DNA from: Bradyrhizobium vignae
GTDB taxonomy: Bacteria > Pseudomonadota > Alphaproteobacteria > Rhizobiales > Xanthobacteraceae
Direction: 5' to 3'
NCBI RefSeq assembly: GCF_004114425.1
Contig: NZ_RDQF01000005.1
Span: 124,001-188,000 of the forward strand
Length of the DNA stretch: 64,000 bases
Positions 58,969 through 64,000 of the stretch are shown piece by piece. Both the position numbers and the translations under genes were made by a program. The notes beneath the pieces were generated by a model, which was not told the origin of the DNA, searched no databases, and was given only the letters and a program-made list of their open reading frames with translations. Within the stretch, counting starts at the first letter, position 1. The number at the start of each line of letters is the position of its first letter.

Positions 58969-60438
58969 ATGCAAAAAATTCCGACCAATTCTTCCTGCCG
59001 AGCCAAGGCCGAGCTTCCGCTCGACCTGACCGGGCCCCACGTCACGGCTGGCGCCTCCGCCGCGCACCGGCTCTATCAGGCGCTGTGCGAAACGATCGTC
59101 TCTGGCCTGGTCAAGCCCGGGGAGTCGCTGCCGCCATCGCGGACGTTGGCCAGGCAGACCGGCTTCCGGCGCAACGCCGTCGTCACCGCCTATGAGCGCC
59201 TGATCGCCGACGGCTTTGCCGACGCAACCGTCGGCTCCGGAACCTTCGTCGCAGCACGTATCCCCGCGAGGGGGGCCGAGACCAACAAGCCGAAGGTGGT
59301 TGTCGAAACACCGAGGCAAGGCGCGCTCGCGCTCGGCTGCACCCATATCGACGAGCGTGCGGTGCAACGCCTTCGCGCTTTCGTCGGCCGCCGCTTGCGC
59401 GCGTTCGGGTCCGAGCACCTGCATTATGGCGATCCTCGCGGCAGCCGCGAGCTGCGTGCGGCGATCGCCGATCACCTGCTGTCGGCGCGCGGACTGCGCT
59501 GCGACCCCGATCAGATCATGCTGACGTCGGGCACGCTGCACGCGCTGCGCATCGTGCTGAGCGCGATCCTGAAGTCCAACGACCAGGTCTGGTGCGAGGA
59601 CCCCGGCTATCCCGCCGCGCGAAAGACTATCGCGCATTGCGGCTATCGCGCAGTGCCTGTCGCCGTCGACGAGCACGGGATGCGTGTCGCCAAAGGCCGC
59701 ATCGCGGCACCGTCGGCGCGCGCGGCCTACGTCACACCGTCGCACCAGTTTCCGCTGGGCGTGCAGATGTCGATGCCGCGGCGGCTCGAGCTATTGGACT
59801 GGGCGAAGCAAGCCGGCGCATTCGTGCTTGAGGACGATTACGATAGCGAATTCCGCTATGACGGCGCACCGCTGATGTCGCTCGCCGGCATCGATCGCCT
59901 CCAGCGGGTGATCTATCTGGGCACGTTTGCCAAGACGCTGTTTCCGGGCCTTCGCATCGGCTATTGCGCCCTGCCCGAACGCCTGATCGCGGACGTGACG
60001 GCCGCGCGCGCGGCGCTCGATCGCTTTCCCGGCACACTGATGGAGGGCGCGGTGGCGGACATGCTCAATTCCGGCGCCTTCGCCGCGAACCTGAAGCGCG
60101 TGCGTAAACTCTATCGCGAGGCGCGCGATGTGCTCGCCGAAACGCTGGAAGTCGCATCCGATGGTGCGCTTTCGGTGCCAGTGCCCTCACAAGGCCTGCA
60201 TCTCGTCGCCCGATTCGATCCCTCGGTCGATCCGGCGGTGGCAGCGCATGCCAAGCAAGCGGCCGGCACGGAAGGCTGGCTATTGGCCGACACCTATTCG
60301 CGCGGGCGTCCGCTGCCCGGCTTCGTGCTGGGATTTTCCGGCCACCCGGTTCCACAGCTCGTGACCGCCGCCGAACGTCTCGCGAAGGAATCGCGCGCAG
60401 CGTTGGGCACAAGGCGAAAATCGGACCGCCGGGCGTGA
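58969..60438 (+). CDS. MocR/PdxR family regulator (GntR-aminotransferase fusion)
   Basis: The 489-residue product has an N-terminal GntR winged helix (about 30-105: LYQALCETIVSGLVKPGESL, PSRTLARQTGFRRNAVVTAY). An aspartate-aminotransferase-like domain (about 120-485) follows, with LEDDYDSEFRYDG and the PLP lysine in YLGTFAKTLFPGLRIGY. MocR proteins use PLP or a PLP-amino acid adduct to sense metabolites. Start ATG at 58969. It is divergent from the PNPOx-like gene and probably activates it and represses itself. Confidence 0.95.
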   Translation: MQKIPTNSSCRAKAELPLDLTGPHVTAGASAAHRLYQALCETIVSGLVKPGESLPPSRTLARQTGFRRNAVVTAYERLIADGFADATVGSGTFVAARIPARGAETNKPKVVVETPRQGALALGCTHIDERAVQRLRAFVGRRLRAFGSEHLHYGDPRGSRELRAAIADHLLSARGLRCDPDQIMLTSGTLHALRIVLSAILKSNDQVWCEDPGYPAARKTIAHCGYRAVPVAVDEHGMRVAKGRIAAPSARAAYVTPSHQFPLGVQMSMPRRLELLDWAKQAGAFVLEDDYDSEFRYDGAPLMSLAGIDRLQRVIYLGTFAKTLFPGLRIGYCALPERLIADVTAARAALDRFPGTLMEGAVADMLNSGAFAANLKRVRKLYREARDVLAETLEVASDGALSVPVPSQGLHLVARFDPSVDPAVAAHAKQAAGTEGWLLADTYSRGRPLPGFVLGFSGHPVPQLVTAAERLAKESRAALGTRRKSDRRA

Positions 60439-60505
60439 CGAAGCTTCACTATCAGAATCGCCTGCCGGTCCCTAAATTGCGGCATCGATGCCGGGACCTC
60501 ACATC

Positions 60506-60751
60506 ATGCTGCTTCGCCACGCAACCTGCCTCTCGCTGCTGATCTCCATCGCGCTTGCCTCAACGACACGCGCAGGGACTATTGGACGCGAGCAGGACAT
60601 CGTCGATCTGAAGCTCGGCCAGCGTGTGCTCGTGGATGATGGAACCTGCCCCGCCGGCCAGGTCAAGGAAGTGCGCGGTGCGAAGATGACCGAAAAGGGA
60701 GTCTCGCGCACGAGTTCCTGCGTGCCGCGGCACGGACCGAAAATGAAATGA
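60506..60751 (+). CDS. Small exported protein (DUF6719-like)
   Basis: The 81-residue product has a signal peptide (MLLRHATCLSLLISIALAST) and a mature part IGREQDIVDLKLGQRVLVDD, GTCPAGQVKEVRGAKMTEKG and SSCVPRHGPKMK. Its two cysteines could form a disulfide. It resembles the short DUF6719 family of rhizobia; function unknown. ATG 60488 is an alternative start. It converges with the gene at 60764. Confidence 0.72.
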   Translation: MLLRHATCLSLLISIALASTTRAGTIGREQDIVDLKLGQRVLVDDGTCPAGQVKEVRGAKMTEKGVSRTSSCVPRHGPKMK

Positions 60752-60763
60752 TGATCTGACAAG

Positions 60764-61126
60764 CTACTTCGCCGGATCGAACATGCACTGCAGCGTCGGT
60801 TTGGCAATCTTGGTGAAGGTCGGGCCGATCTCGCCCTGCTTGGAAGCCGGCACCCAATCGGTCTCGATGGTGGGCACGCCGGTTTCGCTGATGCCCCGCA
60901 GCAGCGCTTCGCGCAGATCGCGGTCCTCAACGGCCGCGGCGGCGTGATCGTGCAGACAGCCGCAGACTTCCTCCGGATGCTCCCAGCGTCCGAGCATGCG
61001 CGGCGCGCACTGGCGCACGAATTCGGTGCGGGGATCGGGCAGTCTGGAGGGCGCGCGCACTTGCGCCTGAACGGAACTGATCGTCAGAACGGACACAAAC
61101 GCTGCGGCGCAGAGACGAAGCAACAT
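60764..61126 (-). CDS. Exported hypothetical protein, 120 residues
   Basis: The product has a signal peptide (MLLRLCAAAFVSVLTISSVQ, cleavage near AQA) and a helical mature part with several Cys (QCAPRMLGRWEHPEEVCGCL) and a Cys-containing end (TLQCMFDPAK). The four-Cys layout suggests disulfide bonds in the periplasm. No known family. The start at 61126 is consistent with the signal peptide. Confidence 0.7.
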   Translation of the reverse strand: MLLRLCAAAFVSVLTISSVQAQVRAPSRLPDPRTEFVRQCAPRMLGRWEHPEEVCGCLHDHAAAAVEDRDLREALLRGISETGVPTIETDWVPASKQGEIGPTFTKIAKPTLQCMFDPAK

Positions 61127-61153
61127 GATGGCTTTGCCGGCTATTGTGTGCGG

Positions 61154-61318
61154 TCAGAGGCGCGCGGCGACCATGATCGGCTGTGCGGCCGGGACCGTGA
61201 CGGGCGAGCCGCTGTACTGGAAAGTGCCGACACCGGGGAGAGCGCCGTCGGGCGAACCCGCTAATGAGGAGCCGGCGAGCACGAAACCGAAAGCAAGGAT
61301 GAAGCCGAGCGCGCGCAT
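61154..61318 (-). CDS. Very small exported protein, 54 residues
   Basis: The frame from ATG 61318 encodes a signal-like helix (MRALGFILAFGFVLAGSSLA) and a short Gly/Pro/Val-rich tail ending in MVAARL. The ribosome binding site is weak (GGGACAC). It could be a real periplasmic micro-protein or a remnant. The longer reading frame upstream looks non-coding. Confidence 0.45.
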   Translation of the reverse strand: MRALGFILAFGFVLAGSSLAGSPDGALPGVGTFQYSGSPVTVPAAQPIMVAARL

Positions 61319-61723
61319 GATCTTGTGTCCCAATTCGGTCGCCGGCGGTGCGCCGTCGTTGTGACGCTGATAACCATGGGCGGTTTCGTGCGTGATGCGT
61401 GAAAAGCTGAAAATGGTTTCGTCTTCGTGAGAATTGTTTCGTCCCATTCAAGACGACGAAACATTTCTCGGAAAATGCCAGTCATTTCAGCAAGGTCTCG
61501 CTGCAGGTCAATGTGGCCCGCCAAGTTCCGGCGCCAGCACGGACATGCGCCTTGCACAGGCGCCGTCACGCTCCCGCTGCCCGCGTTTCACATGCATTTT
61601 ACTCTTTTCTGCTGAAAGGAGCGGCAAACGAGGGCTGGGTGCGATCGAACCGGGGGTGGTTCGGCGGCGACCCAAGCCATCGAAACCGAGACGCCCGGAT
61701 CATCGGGCGCATTCACGTGAGGG
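61319..61723. other. Intergenic region with GTTTCGTC inverted repeat
   Basis: Contains the inverted pair TGTTTCGTC (61435-61443) and GACGAAACA (61455-61463), with a further direct GGTTTCGTC at about 61415-61423. No gene with good support was seen. Confidence 0.5.
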
Positions 61724-61918
61724 ATGGCCATCATGATGGCGGGAAATCGCGCAACGCCGCGGGATGCGGATCTACAGACCGATCGCGGAGAGCAATCGCC
61801 CATTCGCGGCAGCGCCGGCGAAATGGCGCTGCAATCGAGCCGCGGCTTCGAGGCCGCGCCGCAGATGTTCGTGCGGCTGACCGGTTCTCATCTCGCGAAG
61901 CCGCGCAATCGTCACTGA
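61724..61918 (+). CDS. Possible small protein, 64 residues
   Basis: ATG 61724 follows GAGGGATGGCC. The product is hydrophilic, MAIMMAGNRATPRDADLQTD, with no recognised family, and composition is only weakly coding. A chance frame cannot be excluded. Confidence 0.35.
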   Translation: MAIMMAGNRATPRDADLQTDRGEQSPIRGSAGEMALQSSRGFEAAPQMFVRLTGSHLAKPRNRH

Positions 61919-61933
61919 GAAAACGCGAACGCG

Positions 61934-62482
61934 TCACTGCGTGAAGAACTCGCCGCACTTCTGGACGTTCGCGTCCGCCGGCCCCCACGGCATGATCGGC
62001 ACGGTCGAGGTCGAGTTCTTGGGCGAGCCTTCGATCAGCTTGTCCGAATAAACCATGTAGACCAGCACGTTGCGCTTGGCGTCGCAGCCGCGCACGATCT
62101 GCATCTTCTTGAAGAACAGCGACCGGCGCTGGCGGAACATGTCGTCGCCCTGCTCCATCTTGTGCTTGAACTTGATCGGACCGATCTGGCGACAGGCCAG
62201 CGAGATGTCCGAGACCTCCTCGGCAAGGCCGAGCCAGCCCTTGAAGCCTCCTTTCTCCGGCACGGTGAAGTGACAGGCGACGCCCTCGACTTCAGGATCA
62301 TCGAGACCATAGGTCGCGAGCTTGTCGTTCGGGCTCATCCATTTGAACACGGTGGAGCGGCGGAAGATCAGATCAGGCTCATCGGCGGCCGACGCCGACG
62401 CCATCGGCGCGGTCAGAATCAGCAGGAATAAAGCGAGGCCTTTCAAGCGGATGCTGGAAAGACCGGGGAAGCGGGATGACAT
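61934..62482 (-). CDS. creA: CreA family protein
   Basis: The 182-residue product has a signal peptide (about 1-33) and the CreA core: EPDLIFRRSTVFKWMSPNDK, LDDPEVEGVACHFTVPEKGG, EVSDISLACRQIGPIKFKHK and RRSLFFKKMQIVRGCDAKRN. It ends VPIMPWGPADANVQKCGEFF. CreA is a conserved periplasmic protein of unknown function, named from the E. coli creABCD locus; creBCD are not next to it here. The ATG at 62482 has GGAGAACTTC upstream. Confidence 0.94.
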   Translation of the reverse strand: MSSRFPGLSSIRLKGLALFLLILTAPMASASAADEPDLIFRRSTVFKWMSPNDKLATYGLDDPEVEGVACHFTVPEKGGFKGWLGLAEEVSDISLACRQIGPIKFKHKMEQGDDMFRQRRSLFFKKMQIVRGCDAKRNVLVYMVYSDKLIEGSPKNSTSTVPIMPWGPADANVQKCGEFFTQ

Positions 62483-62680
62483 GAAGTTCTCCGGTAACAA
62501 GTTCCCGCAATGTAGGAACGCGAGCGACGATCAGGAAGGACGCGGACAGTCGGGCGCGGCCGCCGTTTACCGCTCCGTGAGGCTTTTTTGCTACGTCTTG
62601 AACAAAAGTAACTGACGGCAGAACCGCCCTGCTGGTGAACGCGTAGTCCCCTCTGAGACACTAACATCTGATTTGGATTA

Positions 62681-64000
62681 TGGATTCGAGGATGAACAGC
62701 GTGAACGGTTCGGGTTCTGCCGCCAAGCCGGCGCGGCTGTGGCAGGTCGCCATCTTGACGGCGGCGGGTGCGATCGGCGCGACCAGCCAGGCAGACGCAG
62801 CGTATTATTATTGGACGGACTATTCCGACGGGTCCTATTACGCCCGGCAGGATCGGCTTCCCGAAATACCGCGCCAGAAGCCGCAAAAGCGTGGCGTCGC
62901 AAGCAAGAAAGAAAGCCTCATCGAGAAGGAAGCCGGCACCAAGCCGCAAGGACCGCTCGTCATTGTCGTTTCGATCGACCGGCAGAAGGTGACGATCTAC
63001 GACAGCAACGGCGTGTTCGCGGAATCCCCGGTGTCGACCGGCATGAAGGGCCACTCGACGCCGATGGGTGTGTTCAGCGTCATTCAGAAGCACAAATTCC
63101 ACCACTCCAACATCTATAGCGGCGCGCCGATGCCGTACATGCAGCGGATCACCTGGTCCGGCGTCGCCATGCATGCCGGCGTGCTGCCGGGCTATCCCGC
63201 CTCGCATGGCTGCATCCGCATGCCGATGGCGTTCGCGATGAAGATGTGGAACTGGACTCGGATGGGTGCGCGCGTGATCGTGGCGCCGGGTCAGATGTCA
63301 CCGCAGAGCTTTTCCCATCCCCTGCTCGCCTCCTTGCGCGTGCCACCGCAGCCCGCGGCGAGCATCGAACCGCAGACCAATGTCAGCGACAAGGCCGACA
63401 AGGGCGCCGCCGAAATCAAGCCAGTCGAGACCAAGACGGCCAGCGCCGACAGCGTGCTCGACCTGCGCACCTCCGTCGGCCACGCCGTCATGTCGGATGT
63501 GACCACGGGCAATGCGCCCGCGCGCGACGAAGCCGCGGCACCGGCCGACAACGTCAAGACGGCCGAGGCATCTGATGCGCCCAAGTCTGATGCGCTCAAG
63601 TCCCGGTCGCAAGATGCGGCCAAGCCAGCGAACGACGACAAGCCCGCCGAGAAGGTCGAGGCTGTCAAGGCCGAGCCGGTCAAGACCGAGGCGGTGGACT
63701 CCGCGAAGACGCCCAATGCACAAGCGACTGCTCCGGCGCTCGCCACCTCGCCCGATGCGAAAAAGGACGAGAACCGCGTTGCCGATCCTGCGCCGGCGAC
63801 AAAGACTGATACGCCCAAACGCGCCGGCCAGATCGCCGTCTTCATCAGCCGCAAGGATTCCAAGCTCTATGTGCGGCAGAATTTTGCGCCGCTGTTCGAG
63901 GTGCCCGTCACGATCGCCGCGAGCGACCGGCCGCTCGGCACGCATGTCTTCACCGCAGAAGTCGACAAGGCCGATGCCAATGCACTGCGTTGGTCGGTGG
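62681..64000 (+). CDS. L,D-transpeptidase with long linker, cut by window end
   Basis: The open frame starts at ATG 62681 (62693 possible) and is still open at the window end, giving at least 440 residues. It has a signal-like segment (about 18-40) and a YkuD domain (about 95-205) with VVSIDRQKVTIYDSNG, VAMHAGVLPGYPASHGCIRM and the catalytic Cys. A long Ala/Lys/Glu-rich linker (about 225-380) follows, then a second strand set, AVFISRKDSKLYVRQNFAPL, that resembles the start of another YkuD unit. It is probably a periplasmic murein cross-linking enzyme. The 3' end is missing. Confidence 0.85.

Noticed and set aside
58168..59745. A 525-residue minus-strand frame covering the flavoprotein
   Set aside because: Only the last 241 codons, from the GTG at 58893 with a good ribosome binding site, match the PNPOx-like family; the upstream part is antisense to the MocR gene.

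Overview
The window looks like chromosomal DNA of a Bradyrhizobium-type alphaproteobacterium (Hyphomicrobiales/Rhizobiales). The support is high GC with strongly GC-rich third codon positions, a eukaryote-type glutamine synthetase II (GlnII) with a sigma-54 promoter beside a DUF2735 gene, several rhizobial small families (DUF982, DUF6894, DUF2778, DUF2336, DUF2161), and dense palindromic intergenic repeats. No rRNA, tRNA, CRISPR array, phage or insertion sequence was recognised. The genus assignment is inferred from family content.

Layout. 0.4-9.3 kb: a PilZ-XRE protein, a TolA-like coiled-coil protein, VOC, YjdM, an M15-type peptidase, pyridoxal kinase, an SMR exporter and a small c-type cytochrome. 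9.4-17.2 kb: three copies of a 105-bp palindromic element, each supplying the stop codon of its neighbour; an SH3 protein with heptad repeats; an aromatic FAD monooxygenase divergent from a MarR regulator; an L,D-transpeptidase. 17-21 kb: an SDR gene, small exported proteins and minCDE. 21.3-27.7 kb: a transport and catabolic locus (periplasmic binding protein, TetR regulator, ABC permease, epimerase-like protein, acetyltransferase, DHDPS-like lyase, ABC ATPase) with two matching palindromic operators on its promoters. This is the best candidate for an undescribed system. 27.8-38 kb: an orphan TRAP binding protein, DUF982, a DUF2778 murein protein, a chemoreceptor, an AraC regulator and a DUF2336-PilZ-HD-GYP operon whose PilZ gene carries an in-frame stop. 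38-43 kb: nitroreductase, HSL-type esterase, cupin, PsiF and an ABC-F ATPase. 43-47 kb: two proteins each made of two GrlR-like units, flanking a Sel1-type protein and a ModA-like protein without signal peptide. 47-53 kb: glnII, DUF2735, MliC-like, tyrosine phosphatase, SDR, DUF2161, GNAT and thioesterase. 53.6-58.2 kb: a kynurenine operon (formamidase, tryptophan dioxygenase, kynureninase) and a frameshifted ArgE/DapE-type amidohydrolase. 58-64 kb: a PNPOx-like flavoprotein divergent from a MocR regulator, small exported proteins, CreA and a large L,D-transpeptidase cut by the window end.

Regulatory logic visible in the bases: (i) overlapping face-to-face promoters around a dyad between the monooxygenase and its MarR regulator; (ii) TetR operators over the -35 boxes of both divergent units of the ABC/DHDPS locus; (iii) a correctly spaced -24/-12 promoter for glnII; (iv) strong intrinsic terminators after glnII, the DUF2735 gene and the gene ending at 52131. 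At least four families of extragenic palindromes occupy many of the intergenic gaps, and most long overlapping reading frames are shadows of real genes or of these repeats.
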